Origin: CALBTQ01 sp036725605
Lineage (GTDB): Bacteria; Lernaellota; Lernaellaia; Lernaellales; Lernaellaceae
Direction of reading: 5' to 3'
Length of the DNA stretch: 64,000 nucleotides
NCBI GenBank assembly: GCA_036725605.1
Contig: DAIMDW010000001.1
Location: 62,001 to 126,000 of the forward strand
Position numbers and translations under genes: made by a program. Of the stretch, positions 52,290 through 62,051 are shown one piece after another. How positions within the stretch are numbered: position 1 is the first letter of the stretch; every line of letters starts with the position of its first letter. The notes beneath the pieces are model-generated. The model worked only from the letters and a program-made list of their open reading frames with translations, did not search any database and was not told the origin of the DNA.

Positions 52290-53152
52290 TCGTACAATCC
52301 GCGATCGGTCGTCGTGGCTCCCTGAATGGTGCAGATTTTCGCGGCGAATTGCACCGCCCGCCGCAACGATTCATCCCACGGCGAGCCGTTGACGATTCCG
52401 GCCAGCATGACCGCGCTGAAGGCGTCGCCGGCGCCGACCGTGTCGATCAGGTTCGTCACCGGCGGGGCGGCGGCTTGCAGCGTTTGCCCGTCGGCGAAAA
52501 CGACCGTCGCGCCCTTGGCGCCCTGGGTGACGATCACCGCTTGCGTCTGACAGCGCGCGCACAGTGCGTGCGCGGCGGCCAACGGATCGGCCGGCTCCGG
52601 CTGCAGCAGGGCGAGTTCCTCGTCGTTCATTTTGATCCACGTCGCCGCGTGCATAAGGTCTGCCAGGCCCTCGGGCGTCCACCACGGTTGACGCAGGTTG
52701 ACGTCGAGGAACAACGGCGCATCGATCGTTTCCCGCAAGGTCAGCAGCGTCTCACGCGATACCGGCGAACGAGCGATCAGCGAGCCGTGATACAACAGCG
52801 CCGGCGGACGATCGGCCAGACAGGCGGCGAGCGGCGGCCAGGCAATAAAATCGTAAGCGCGCTCGACAACGATATCGTACGACGGCTGGCCGTTGGCAAA
52901 GCTCACCTCGACCGCGCCGGTGGCGTGGGCCTCGTCGGTTTGCGTGCCGGCGGCGTCCATGCCCCAGTCGCTCATGCGGGCGAGGATTTGCGCGCCGCGC
53001 TCGTCGCGCCCCAGGCGGCTGACCATCAACGGTGCGCAGCCGAGGCCGTGCAGGTGCCACGCGACGTTGAACGGCGCGCCGCCGAGCACCGCGCGGCCGT
53101 CGGGGAACACATCGAACAACACTTCGCCGAAAATCAACGGGCGTTTGGTCAT
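52277..53152 (-). CDS. PfkB-family sugar kinase (fructokinase-like)
   Basis: 291 residues, a ribokinase/PfkB-fold kinase. The N-terminal substrate motif is GEVLFDVFPDG followed by LGGAPFNVAWHLHGLG. The C-terminal catalytic motif is DTVGAGDAFSAV, with the general base Asp. The layout is closest to bacterial fructokinases, but sugar specificity in this family is not reliable from motifs. The start codon overlaps the stop of the preceding large gene (53149-55293) by 4 bp, so the two are translationally coupled and probably act on the same sugar route. Confidence 0.9.
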   Translation of the reverse strand: MTKRPLIFGEVLFDVFPDGRAVLGGAPFNVAWHLHGLGCAPLMVSRLGRDERGAQILARMSDWGMDAAGTQTDEAHATGAVEVSFANGQPSYDIVVERAYDFIAWPPLAACLADRPPALLYHGSLIARSPVSRETLLTLRETIDAPLFLDVNLRQPWWTPEGLADLMHAATWIKMNDEELALLQPEPADPLAAAHALCARCQTQAVIVTQGAKGATVVFADGQTLQAAAPPVTNLIDTVGAGDAFSAVMLAGIVNGSPWDESLRRAVQFAAKICTIQGATTTDRGLYDYAR

Positions 53153-55293
53153 TGGTTTTCCTTTGACGGGCGCAGCAAGTCGATTTCCGGACCGGCCAAC
53201 CGTCGCGCCAGGCCGCTGCCGTAAAGCGAGGTGCCGCAGCCCCAGTCGGGCGAGAGGTAGCCGCCGGAGGGCTCGTCGCGCCCCGTGTGGCCGTAGTTTT
53301 CCAGAATCGCGCCGCGATCGCTCGGGCGATAGCGAATCAGGTTGCCCGCCGCGACCGGCTCATTTTCCGGCGTAAGCATCGAGGTGAAACAAGCCCGCAA
53401 AGTGGCCGCGCCGCGCGCGTACAACTCCGGATCGCCGGTGGCCCGGTGATACTCCAGGTACAGCGGCACGAACAGGCCCTGACGCGCGTCGTTGAACTCC
53501 GCATCGGCGTTCATCACGCCGAAACCGCCGAAGGTGTCGAAGGACAAACGCGGGTGATCGACCACCTGCTGGAAGAGGCTGAGGCGGTCGAGAATCTCGC
53601 GCCCCAGGCGCAGCAGGCCGTCATTGCCGTCGGCGCGGTGCAGATCCAGACAGGCGTAGGCCGCCCAGTACATGCTCAAACTGTTGGCCGGGTAGGCGCG
53701 GGTGAACGGCTCGGGGCCGTCCTGCCCGGTGGGCCGTCCGGCGCAGGAGAGCAGCAACTCATAGTCGAACCATTTGTCTTCCGGCAGCACCTCGCGTTCG
53801 ACGAACCGCAAGGCGCGCTCGGCCGCCGCGGCGTACTTAGGTTCGGGAAACAGGCGATGCAACCGCGCCAGCAGCATCGCCGGAGCCGCCGCCGCCGCGC
53901 TTTGCGCCAACGTGGGATCGACTTCGCCGCCGGCCTTGATCCACGAAGGGAAGGCGCCGGTCTCGTCTTGCAGCGTCAGCAAGCGTTCGGCCAGCGAGCG
54001 GCACAAGGCGGGAATGCGCTCGTCGGCGGCGACGTGCTCGTGCCATTCGAGCAGGTGGAAGGCGGTCACCGCCGCGTCGGGCAGGTGGAAATCGTCGCTC
54101 ATGGCGAAGGCGCGCGTGCCATTCTTCCAGGAAACCTCGCCGTCGGGAAACAGGCAAACGGCGGGCGGCAGACCGTTGGCGCACGGCGCGTTGAGGAACA
54201 GCTCGACGATGCGCGCGCATTTGTCGGCCAGGGCGCGGTCGCCGGTTTCCTCGGCGTGCAGCCGCGCGCCCAGGGCGGTGCGCACCTGGTTGAACCAGCA
54301 GACGAAGGAGACCATCGGCAGCGCCTTCATCCGGCCGGTGTGGATCGCCTCGGTCAACAAATAGTAACCGAGACGGTTGGTGAACAGCGTCACCTGGATC
54401 AGGCGCATCATCTTGATCAAACGATCCTGCTGCCGCAGGTAGCCCGCCAGTTCCTTGGCGTTCATCAGGCCCGGTTTGCGGCGCGCGGTGACCGTCTGGG
54501 TGAGCATCCCGGCGACGGGCCGCTCGCGATAATTGAACTCATGGAACAGATCGGGCGCGAAGATGCGCTCGACCGCCAGCTTCTCGTACTCGATCAGCGG
54601 CAGCATCTGCGGGCGCGGATCGTCGCGGCGCGCAAAACGCTCCCACAGCAGCGACGCGACGCGGCCGTAGAAGGAAGCAGGCGACGGCGAGGCGAGCAGC
54701 AGGTAATGGCCTAAGCGGATTTGAGCGCCCCGCGCCAACAGCTTCCAGCGTTTCGTTTTGCGGAAGAAAACGTGGCCGCCGGTTTTCCAGGGACCCAGGC
54801 CATGGGTCAGCCGGCAGCTGCCGTCGCCGGCGTCGTAAAGAAAATCGAGGTAGGTTTTTTCCTCGATCGGCCAGTTGTGCAGGTCCGGGAGCAGGGCAAG
54901 ATAGCGGTCGTCCTTTTGCGCGATCATCACCGGCGAGCGGTACATTTGATCGGCGATGACCATGTTTTTACCCGGCCGCAAATAGGGCACGTACCAGCGC
55001 GCCGGCTGACCGAACGTCGGACGATAGCGGATCTCCATGGCGTGCAGGTTGACCGGCTCGTCGATGCGCAGCGTGCAGTCGACGCGCACCAGCTGTTCGT
55101 CGCGCTCGTCGGGATAAAATTCGAGGCGGCATTGCCCGAAGGGCAGATCGGCCGTCAGCGCCGTTTCATTCTCCGCCCGCCAGGCGAAGGAGCGGCTGCG
55201 GACATCCCATTTTACCGCCAAAGGCTGCAAAGCGAGAAAGGCGTCGGCGGCGGGTTGCGGCCCAAAAGCGATCCGCTGTATGGCTGTGATCAT
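53149..55293 (-). CDS. Large alpha/alpha-type protein, putative carbohydrate-active enzyme
   Basis: 714 residues from ATG 55293, with GAGGA upstream; an in-frame start at 55329 is less likely. No signal peptide, so cytoplasmic. Residues ~1-210 look beta-rich (a sandwich-like N-terminal domain). Residues ~270-680 are helical with repeated motifs of alpha/alpha-toroid enzymes: GAFPSWIKAGGEVDP, YPANSLSMYWAAYACLDL, LSFDTFGGFGVMNADAEFND and a C-terminal YLSPDWGCGTSLYGSG. I cannot name the family; unsaturated glucuronyl hydrolase-like or epimerase-like activities are possible. Coupling to a PfkB kinase supports intracellular sugar processing. Confidence 0.72.
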   Translation of the reverse strand: MITAIQRIAFGPQPAADAFLALQPLAVKWDVRSRSFAWRAENETALTADLPFGQCRLEFYPDERDEQLVRVDCTLRIDEPVNLHAMEIRYRPTFGQPARWYVPYLRPGKNMVIADQMYRSPVMIAQKDDRYLALLPDLHNWPIEEKTYLDFLYDAGDGSCRLTHGLGPWKTGGHVFFRKTKRWKLLARGAQIRLGHYLLLASPSPASFYGRVASLLWERFARRDDPRPQMLPLIEYEKLAVERIFAPDLFHEFNYRERPVAGMLTQTVTARRKPGLMNAKELAGYLRQQDRLIKMMRLIQVTLFTNRLGYYLLTEAIHTGRMKALPMVSFVCWFNQVRTALGARLHAEETGDRALADKCARIVELFLNAPCANGLPPAVCLFPDGEVSWKNGTRAFAMSDDFHLPDAAVTAFHLLEWHEHVAADERIPALCRSLAERLLTLQDETGAFPSWIKAGGEVDPTLAQSAAAAAPAMLLARLHRLFPEPKYAAAAERALRFVEREVLPEDKWFDYELLLSCAGRPTGQDGPEPFTRAYPANSLSMYWAAYACLDLHRADGNDGLLRLGREILDRLSLFQQVVDHPRLSFDTFGGFGVMNADAEFNDARQGLFVPLYLEYHRATGDPELYARGAATLRACFTSMLTPENEPVAAGNLIRYRPSDRGAILENYGHTGRDEPSGGYLSPDWGCGTSLYGSGLARRLAGPEIDLLRPSKENQ

Positions 55294-55602
55294 GGTCGAT
55301 CCTCTATGTTGTCGGCCGGCGAATTGCACAATGGATGAGGAATTTTTGCAAGGCGGTCGATAAATTCCAAGCGGGAATGCGCAAAATTCATCGGTGTTTA
55401 ATCTTCTTTCGCAACGAGGCGGGTGGCGGGTTTTCGCTGATCATCCCAATTGCCCGCTAATATCAGCAAGTTATTGTCATGGGAAAAATTAAGCGATTTT
55501 GTGCGTGGTTGGCGCGGTATTTGCGTATTGAAATTTTGGAAAATTACACTCAACTGCGACGCCGACAACATCCGTAAACCATTCGAATAGGGGAGTAGCG
55601 CG
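55294..55602. other. 309-bp intergenic region
   Basis: This region separates divergent genes (53149-55293 minus, 55603 plus). It is AT-rich near 55440-55560 and contains a TTGCGT-N18-TACACT pair that could be a weak promoter for the lipoprotein. No gene or terminator is seen. Confidence 0.5.
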
Positions 55603-57414
55603 ATGAAACCGTCAAGCACAACCCTCTGGGTGTTGATCCTCTCTCTTCTCTTTGTTTTCACCGGCTGCGGAAGTGATTCCGACACCAATGATGCGGCGGC
55701 GGACGATGACGACGACGCCATCGTCGCCCTGGCCGGTCTACAACCGGGAATCGCACCGCAAGGCGAGGGGGACGACAAGATCGGCGATGATCCGCCGATC
55801 ACGGAAAGCGATATGGCCGAAGAGCCGAATCGTCCGGAAGAAGACTACCTGAAGCCGGACATCGAATACGGCGCGCTGTCGTGCACCTTGCCCGATCCGG
55901 CCGGCCTCGGCGAAGGAACGCTCTTCGGCGGCGGTCCGGCGATCGATCAGATCACGGTGTATGTGTTTGACGGCGAAACGTGCGCTCCGTTGCAAAATGC
56001 GCGGGTGTATTCCGGCGGCGATTCATATTACTCCAGCAACGAAGGCAAGGTGGTCATTCCGATCGTCGCCGACGGACCGGTCACCGTTTCGGCTTACATG
56101 CAGTACTACACTTCGTGGAGCTACACCGTCGACGCCGCGGTGATCTATTTCCGTCTTGCGCCGAAAAATCCGAACCGAACGTCGCACGATTCGCAGGAAG
56201 GCGTGTTCACGCTCGACGGGCAGCCGCTGCCGATCACCAATCCGCAGAATCTGGTGGAGGCGTTCATCGATCCGCTGCACTTCGGCCTGGTGCTGCCCGG
56301 GCAGTCGCTGGCGCGCAGCACGCTGCTGGACGCGCACAAGTACTTTTCCTATAACGAGTTCGAGATTTGCCTGGCCTATGAGTACGGCCCCGATTGCACC
56401 GATCTGCCGACCAACTTTTTCATCCCGGACGTCAACGTGACGCTGGATATCCCCGGTTACGGCGAACTGGGCGTGTGGGCGGTGAACGAGAGCTATCAGA
56501 TTCCGGTGTACGACAACGGGGTGCGCACGGCGGTGCAGGCGTTTTTGCCGCAGGTGGATCTGGCGGCGATGATGGACTTTGAGACCTTCGCCGCGATGGT
56601 GGTGGAACTGGCGACGAGCTGGAATTTCTTCGACGTGTTCAAGCCGCTGGTCGTGCCGCTGTTCAACCAGGGCGCGTCGGTTTCGCACGTCGGGGCTTTG
56701 CCGGATTGGGATCTGATCGGCAAGCCGGATATGGAAGTGCAGGAGGTCGGCGTCGACGGACAGCGCATTTCGTTCAACGTCAACGGAGCGCAACCCGAAT
56801 TCGACTACTTCGCGATCCTTGGCGCGGAGGTGCCCAACCGCTCGTTGATCCCCCTGAGTCTGGCCGCGTTGGATAAAGAACCGGTGTATCTGGATTACGC
56901 CGAAATGCCCGACGCCGATTACCTGGTGGTGAGCGTCAAGACCGACATGCTCAAGACGCTCGACGAATTCAGCAACATGCAGATCGCCGTGAAGTACGCC
57001 GAGGACATTTTCAGCTTCGAGGACGGCGTTTCCTTCGAGGATCAGGACTACGGCCCGCGCTTCGATCCGGAACTGACGCACTACAATTACTCGACCGGCG
57101 AAGTCACCTGGGAATTGCTGGACCAGGATATGGATATCGATCTGTTCCTGGTGATCGTCATGCCCAATTACTATTATTACTACATGCCGGTGCACATGGC
57201 GGTCCTGCCGCGTGAGGCGCGCAGCCACGCCGTTCCGTTCACCGCCTGGGGTCTGCGGCCGGACGATTTCGATCTGGTGACCGTGCTGGCGATCGATTTC
57301 CCGTACGACCCGGAGGAGGGCTTCGATCCGTCGAAGATCCTCAACTACAACATCAGGCGCATGAGTGCCTGGTTCTATCCGGACCCGATCGTGCTGTTCA
57401 GCGATTTGATCTAA
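55603..57414 (+). CDS. Large lipoprotein of unknown function
   Basis: 603 residues. ATG 55603 follows GGGGAG. The signal peptide ends at FTGC (Cys22), then a short acidic stretch (~23-37), much shorter than in the other lipoproteins. Residues ~115-180 resemble a carboxypeptidase-regulatory-like beta domain (ITVYVFDGETCAPLQNARVY, with a SSNEGKVVIP loop). The rest is unrecognised, acidic and aromatic-rich, with a striking Tyr run (PNYYYYYMPVH) near residue 525. Probably a surface protein. The gene is monocistronic with a strong terminator behind it. Confidence 0.72.
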   Translation: MKPSSTTLWVLILSLLFVFTGCGSDSDTNDAAADDDDDAIVALAGLQPGIAPQGEGDDKIGDDPPITESDMAEEPNRPEEDYLKPDIEYGALSCTLPDPAGLGEGTLFGGGPAIDQITVYVFDGETCAPLQNARVYSGGDSYYSSNEGKVVIPIVADGPVTVSAYMQYYTSWSYTVDAAVIYFRLAPKNPNRTSHDSQEGVFTLDGQPLPITNPQNLVEAFIDPLHFGLVLPGQSLARSTLLDAHKYFSYNEFEICLAYEYGPDCTDLPTNFFIPDVNVTLDIPGYGELGVWAVNESYQIPVYDNGVRTAVQAFLPQVDLAAMMDFETFAAMVVELATSWNFFDVFKPLVVPLFNQGASVSHVGALPDWDLIGKPDMEVQEVGVDGQRISFNVNGAQPEFDYFAILGAEVPNRSLIPLSLAALDKEPVYLDYAEMPDADYLVVSVKTDMLKTLDEFSNMQIAVKYAEDIFSFEDGVSFEDQDYGPRFDPELTHYNYSTGEVTWELLDQDMDIDLFLVIVMPNYYYYYMPVHMAVLPREARSHAVPFTAWGLRPDDFDLVTVLAIDFPYDPEEGFDPSKILNYNIRRMSAWFYPDPIVLFSDLI

Positions 57415-57437
57415 GCGATAAGCGCCAACGAAGTTAT

Positions 57438-57465
57438 AAACCCCGGTTACGGCCGGGGTTTATTA
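57438..57465. terminator. Bidirectional Rho-independent terminator
   Basis: aaaccccgg and ccggggttt form a perfect 9-bp stem with a 6-base loop, A-rich on one side and T-rich on the other. It lies between the convergent lipoprotein and GT39-like genes and can serve both. Confidence 0.85.
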
Positions 57466-59157
57466 TTTCCAGAGGAAGACGAGGTTGTAGTGGGCCAGAT
57501 GATCCAGACGCGCGGCGGAGATTTTTTCCCGAAATGCCGCGACGGTCTCCGCGGACGCCTCCTGCCCGCATTGGGTGCGATAGGCGATGAGCCAATCGTC
57601 GAGGAGATACGTTTCGAGCTGCGGACGGTCGCCTTGCCGGTACGTGTCGACCAATTTCATTTTCGCGAGGCTGGAGCCGGGATGCCACATCCAGAACAGG
57701 ACGTCGAGAGTTTGAAATTCGTCGGCGTTGTGCAGGCTGATTTGCGGCGCCCGGGTGCGCAGGTAAAACTCCATCACGTGCGGATGGGTGTATAGAAACA
57801 AGGGCATCAGGCGGATCGGCTCGTCGTCGTACAGCGCATGGTATTTGTCCAGAAACGCCTGGGTCATCATGTATTGCGTTTCCGGATTTTGCATGAAAAC
57901 CGGGTTGCGGCAGGAGGGAGTGTTGGCGTTGGGAATCGGCGCGGCCCAGGCCGGAACGCGCAACACGTGCACGAAACTCAAAAAAAAGTATTGTCCCAGA
58001 ATAAGGGCGAGGCAGACGAGCACCACCGGAATTTGGCGGCGCCAGCCACGATGCTTGAGCCAACCAAACAGGGACACGGCGGACAGCACGATGAAATAGG
58101 CCCCCACAAATAGCGTGAACCACGGGGCTTTGCGCGGAATGACGCTGAGGGCGATAAACAAAACGACGGGCAGAATCCACCACATCAACCGCTTGGCGGG
58201 CCGGATAAAACGAAACGCCGCGATGATCGACACAAGCACGAACAGGAAAATGACCGGTCCCAGGCCGTGGAAAAACCAGGCTGAAACATAGGAAAGCAAC
58301 GTGCTGTGCCAGGGCGCGGACACGATCGTGTCCTGGATCGCCTGATCCCGGTAATCGCTCAGGGTCAGCGGATTGAAAAAATGGGCGAGGCGCTCGACGG
58401 CAAACCAAACCGCCTCGGCGGGATTGCGGGCGATCTTCGCGGTCGTGAGCAGGTAGCGAAAAAACAATTCGGACGTCGAAACGCAGAAAGTCAGCACGGC
58501 GTGCAGTACGATCCGCCAACGTGGTAGCCTGGCGGAAACGAAACGCTCGGCGAAGGCCAACCCGACGAACGCATAACCGTTGGCCATGACCAGGTAGCGC
58601 GAGGTGCGGTCGTAGGTCGTCGCGGTCATCAGGGAAAACAGCAGGCCGATCAACAGGGCGCGCCACCAGGTGGGAGCGCGATGGTAGCGGAGGCTCATCA
58701 AAACGACGCCGAAAAAGAAAGCGATCATGTACGGCCAATAGGTGAAGGTGCGCGCCGGACCGTAACACAGCGGCGTGACGGCCAGGATCGCCGCGGCCAA
58801 CCAACCGGCCGGCGAATCGTCGGTCAGTTCCCGGGCGAGCAAAAAGGCGAAAACGAGCATCAGGAAATAGGCGATGGCCTGCACGGCGAAGAGCGTGGGT
58901 ACGTTCAGGCCGAAAATCTCGACCATCAACAGGCTGAACCAAGTGTACAGATTAAGCGCTCGCGTATTGCCGCCGATCGTGTAATCGTCGCCGAACGGAT
59001 GATATCGGTTGTACAGATCCATCAGGACGGGGACCACCGGATGATCGTAACCGGCGAGAAAATTGTCGGTTTGATTGTAGACGACATGGAGCACGTTGAC
59101 CGCAAAGCCGATGCCGATCACGACCAGGCAGGCAATGACGATCGCCGTTTTGTTCAT
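57463..59157 (-). CDS. GT39/PMT-like multi-pass membrane protein
   Basis: 564 residues from ATG 59157; a GTG at 59169 is an in-frame alternative and neither has a clear ribosome site. About ten transmembrane helices and a soluble C-terminal ~150 residues give the overall architecture of dolichyl/undecaprenyl-phosphate-sugar-dependent glycosyltransferases (GT39/GT83-like). The first exported loop contains YNRYHPFGDDYTIGGNTRALN. No specific motif fixes the donor or acceptor. It shares layout but little visible sequence with the protein at 45245. It is divergent from the rhamnose operon. Confidence 0.68.
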   Translation of the reverse strand: MNKTAIVIACLVVIGIGFAVNVLHVVYNQTDNFLAGYDHPVVPVLMDLYNRYHPFGDDYTIGGNTRALNLYTWFSLLMVEIFGLNVPTLFAVQAIAYFLMLVFAFLLARELTDDSPAGWLAAAILAVTPLCYGPARTFTYWPYMIAFFFGVVLMSLRYHRAPTWWRALLIGLLFSLMTATTYDRTSRYLVMANGYAFVGLAFAERFVSARLPRWRIVLHAVLTFCVSTSELFFRYLLTTAKIARNPAEAVWFAVERLAHFFNPLTLSDYRDQAIQDTIVSAPWHSTLLSYVSAWFFHGLGPVIFLFVLVSIIAAFRFIRPAKRLMWWILPVVLFIALSVIPRKAPWFTLFVGAYFIVLSAVSLFGWLKHRGWRRQIPVVLVCLALILGQYFFLSFVHVLRVPAWAAPIPNANTPSCRNPVFMQNPETQYMMTQAFLDKYHALYDDEPIRLMPLFLYTHPHVMEFYLRTRAPQISLHNADEFQTLDVLFWMWHPGSSLAKMKLVDTYRQGDRPQLETYLLDDWLIAYRTQCGQEASAETVAAFREKISAARLDHLAHYNLVFLWK

Positions 59158-59248
59158 GTAAGTGCTCACACTTTCAAGAATAATTGACTGGTTTTTATCT
59201 ATAGCAGAAGCGGCATTATGCCCACAACCGAGAACGGAGAATTGTAAC

Positions 59249-59277
59249 TTGCGCTTGCCCGATCATCCCGCTAAAGT
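59249..59277 (+). promoter_or_regulatory. Candidate promoter of the rhamnose genes
   Basis: TTGCGC (59249-59254), a 17-bp spacer and TAAAGT (59272-59277) lie 30 bp ahead of the rhaB start. Pattern match only; no operator is recognised. Confidence 0.35.
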
Positions 59278-59307
59278 TCTGACGTTTTACCGCAGAGGAA
59301 TGCTTGC

Positions 59308-60771
59308 ATGCCGGCCAATAGTTATCTGGCTTTCGATTTCGGCGCGGAAAGCGGGCGCGCGCTGGTGGGCTCGCTGGCGGACGACCACCTGGAGATCCGC
59401 GAGCTGCATCGCTTCGCCAACGGCATGCTCACCGTGCACGGACATCAATACTGGAATCTGTTTCGCCTGTTCGAGCAGGTGATCGAGGCACTGCGCCGTT
59501 GTGCCGCCGAGGGCCTCGCGCCGGCGAGCATCGGGGTGGACACCTGGGGCGTCGATTTCGGATTACTGGCCGCCGACGGTTCGCTGCTGGGCATGCCGGT
59601 GGCCTACCGCGACCGGCGCACCGAAGGGGCGATGAATTCGTTCCTCGCCAAGATGCCGCGCGAGGAGGTGTATCGCCGCACGGGCATTCAGTTCCTGCAG
59701 CTCAACAGCCTCTTTCAGTTGGAGGCGATGGTGCGTGACCGTGCGCCGCAGTTGGGTGCGGTGAGCGACCTGCTGTTCATCCCCGATCTGTTCCACTACC
59801 TGCTGACCGGCGAGAAAAAGAGCGAGTTCACCTTCGCCACGACCACGCAATTGTTCAATCCGCGCACGATGTCCTGGGACGAGGAGATCCTCGGCGCGCT
59901 GCCGGTCGAGCGGTCGTTATTCGCCGAGGTCGTGCAGCCCGGCGAGACGATCGGCATGCTGACCGACGAGCTGTGCCGCGCCACCGGTTTGCCGCCGACG
60001 CCGGTCGTCGCTGTGGCCACGCACGACACCGGTTCGGCCGTCGCCGCCGTGCCCGCCGTGGGCGACGGGTGGGCGTATCTGAGTTCGGGCACGTGGTCGT
60101 TGATGGGCATCGAATCGTCCGCGCCGATCATTTCCGAACAAGCGCTGGCGTTCAACCTGACCAACGAAGGCGGCGTGAACCGCACGTTCCGCGTGCTCAA
60201 GAACATCATGGGTCTGTGGCTGGTGCAGCAATGCCGGCGGGTTTGGCACGAATATTCCTATGCGCAGTTGACCGCAATGGCCGACGAGGCCGAGCCGTTC
60301 GCGGCGTTGGTCGACCCGGACGATCCGTCGTTTCTCAATCCGCCCGACATGCCCGCGGCGGTGTGCGAGTATTGCCGCCGTACCGGTCAGCGTGAACCGG
60401 GCGATCCGGGCGCGACGATCCGTTGCCTGCTGGAAAGCCTGGCGCTTAAGTATCGTCACGTACTCGAGCAACTACGCGCGGTGTCGCCCGGGCCGATCGA
60501 GCGGCTGCACGTCATCGGCGGCGGCACGCAAAATGAATTGCTCTGCCAATTGACCGCCGACGCCTGCGGCCTTCCGGTCGAGGCGGGGCCGATCGAAGCG
60601 ACGGCCATCGGCAATTTGCTGGTGCAGGCGATGGCCGCCGGGCAGGTGGAGTCGTTGGCGCACCTGCGGCGGATCGTGCGCAATTCGTTCCCGGTGGTTC
60701 GCTACGAGCCGCGCGGCGAGGCCGGGTGGAACGAAGCGCGGCGACGTTTTCAAGCACTCAATCCCATCTGA
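59308..60771 (+). CDS. rhaB: L-rhamnulokinase RhaB
   Basis: A 487-residue FGGY-family kinase, matching the ~489 of E. coli RhaB. ATG 59308 follows GAGGA. Motifs are AFDFGAESGRALVG (ATP-binding loop), SIGVDTWGVDFGLL, VAYRDRRTEG, VVAVATHDTGSAVAAVP and YLSSGTWSLMG, and the late LHVIGGGTQNELLCQLTADA. It phosphorylates L-rhamnulose to L-rhamnulose-1-phosphate in the cytoplasm. It lies directly upstream of the rhamnose isomerase gene (14-bp gap), a coherent two-step operon. Confidence 0.95.
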   Translation: MPANSYLAFDFGAESGRALVGSLADDHLEIRELHRFANGMLTVHGHQYWNLFRLFEQVIEALRRCAAEGLAPASIGVDTWGVDFGLLAADGSLLGMPVAYRDRRTEGAMNSFLAKMPREEVYRRTGIQFLQLNSLFQLEAMVRDRAPQLGAVSDLLFIPDLFHYLLTGEKKSEFTFATTTQLFNPRTMSWDEEILGALPVERSLFAEVVQPGETIGMLTDELCRATGLPPTPVVAVATHDTGSAVAAVPAVGDGWAYLSSGTWSLMGIESSAPIISEQALAFNLTNEGGVNRTFRVLKNIMGLWLVQQCRRVWHEYSYAQLTAMADEAEPFAALVDPDDPSFLNPPDMPAAVCEYCRRTGQREPGDPGATIRCLLESLALKYRHVLEQLRAVSPGPIERLHVIGGGTQNELLCQLTADACGLPVEAGPIEATAIGNLLVQAMAAGQVESLAHLRRIVRNSFPVVRYEPRGEAGWNEARRRFQALNPI

Positions 60772-60785
60772 GCGAGGAGAGCGGG

Positions 60786-62048
60786 ATGGCGACTCAGGCG
60801 CTGGACAAAGCATTTCAACTGGCGAGCGAACGGTACGGCGAGCTCGGGGTGGACGTCGAAGGGGCGCTCACCGCGCTGAGCACGATTACGCTTTCGTTGC
60901 ATTGTTGGCAGGCCGACGACGTCGGCGGCTTCGAGGCGACCGAAGGCGAATTGGGCGGCGGGCTGGCGGTGACCGGCAATTATCCGGGCAAAGCCCGCAC
61001 AGTGGAGGAACTGCGCGCCGACCTGACCATGGCGCTGTCGCTGATCCCCGGCCGGCACCGCGTGAATCTCCATGCGATCTACGGTGAGTTCGGCGGGAAG
61101 AAGGTCGATCGCGACGCCATCGGTCCCGAGCACTTCGCCGGGTGGATCGACTGGGCGCGCGCGCAGGGCGTGGGCCTGGACTTCAACGCGACTTGCTTTT
61201 CGCATGCGCTGGCTGCCGACGGTTTCACGTTGAGCAATCGCGACTCGGGCGTGCGCGCGTTCTGGATCGAGCACGTCAAACGCTGCCGCGAGATCGGCGC
61301 GGCGATGGGTCGAGAACTGGGCACGCCGGCGGTGCACAATTTATGGATCCCCGACGGCGCGAAGGACGAGACGCCCGACCGCCTGGCGCATCGGCAATGG
61401 CTGATGGGCAGCCTGGCGGCGATCTACGCCGAGGACCATGCCGCCGAGCACCTGAAAGACAGCGTGGAGAGCAAGCTGTTCGGCATCGGTTCGGAGGCGT
61501 TTGTGGTCGGCTCCTTCGAGTTTTATCTCGCCTGGGCGCTGGCCAACAAAAAGATGATCTGCCTGGACATGGGCCATTTCCACCCGACCGAATCGGTGGC
61601 CGACAAGGTCGGCGCGCTGCTGTTGTTCTTCCCCGAATTGCTCTTCCACGTCAGTCGCGGCCTGCGGTGGGACAGCGACCACGTGGTGACCTTCAACGAC
61701 GAGCTGCGCGCGTTGATGCTCGAGATCGTCCGCGCCCGCGCCCTCAACCGCGCGCACCTGGCGCTCGATTATTTCGACGCGTCGCTCAATCGCGTCGGCG
61801 CCTATGTGATCGGCGCGCGGGCGACGCTCAAGGCGCTGTTGTACGCCTTGCTGGAGCCGACCGCGAAGCTGCGTGAGTTCGAGGCGGACGGCGACAACTT
61901 CAGTCGCCTGGCGCTGCTGGAGGAAATGAAGACGCTGCCTTTCGGCGCGGTGTGGGACATGCATTGTGCGCGCGCACACGTTCCTCCCGCCGAGAAGTGG
62001 CTGGCGGACGTTCAGCTCTACGAATGCCGTGTGTTGCGCGATCGCTAG
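60786..62048 (+). CDS. rhaA: L-rhamnose isomerase RhaA
   Basis: 420 residues, nearly the length of E. coli RhaA (419) and collinear with it. ATG 60786 follows GAGGAGA. Conserved blocks are SLHCWQADDVGGFE, TGNYPGKART, LNHAIYG-type NLHAIYGE, GLDFNATCFSH, WIPDGAKD, ESKLFGIGSE, CLDMGHFHPTE and LLFHVSRGLRWDSDHVV. The metal ligands (Glu, Asp, His and Asp of the TIM barrel) appear intact. It converts L-rhamnose to L-rhamnulose. It is cotranscribed with rhaB and convergent with rhaM, whose stop is 4 bp away. Confidence 0.96.
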   Translation: MATQALDKAFQLASERYGELGVDVEGALTALSTITLSLHCWQADDVGGFEATEGELGGGLAVTGNYPGKARTVEELRADLTMALSLIPGRHRVNLHAIYGEFGGKKVDRDAIGPEHFAGWIDWARAQGVGLDFNATCFSHALAADGFTLSNRDSGVRAFWIEHVKRCREIGAAMGRELGTPAVHNLWIPDGAKDETPDRLAHRQWLMGSLAAIYAEDHAAEHLKDSVESKLFGIGSEAFVVGSFEFYLAWALANKKMICLDMGHFHPTESVADKVGALLLFFPELLFHVSRGLRWDSDHVVTFNDELRALMLEIVRARALNRAHLALDYFDASLNRVGAYVIGARATLKALLYALLEPTAKLREFEADGDNFSRLALLEEMKTLPFGAVWDMHCARAHVPPAEKWLADVQLYECRVLRDR

Positions 62049-62051
62049 CCG

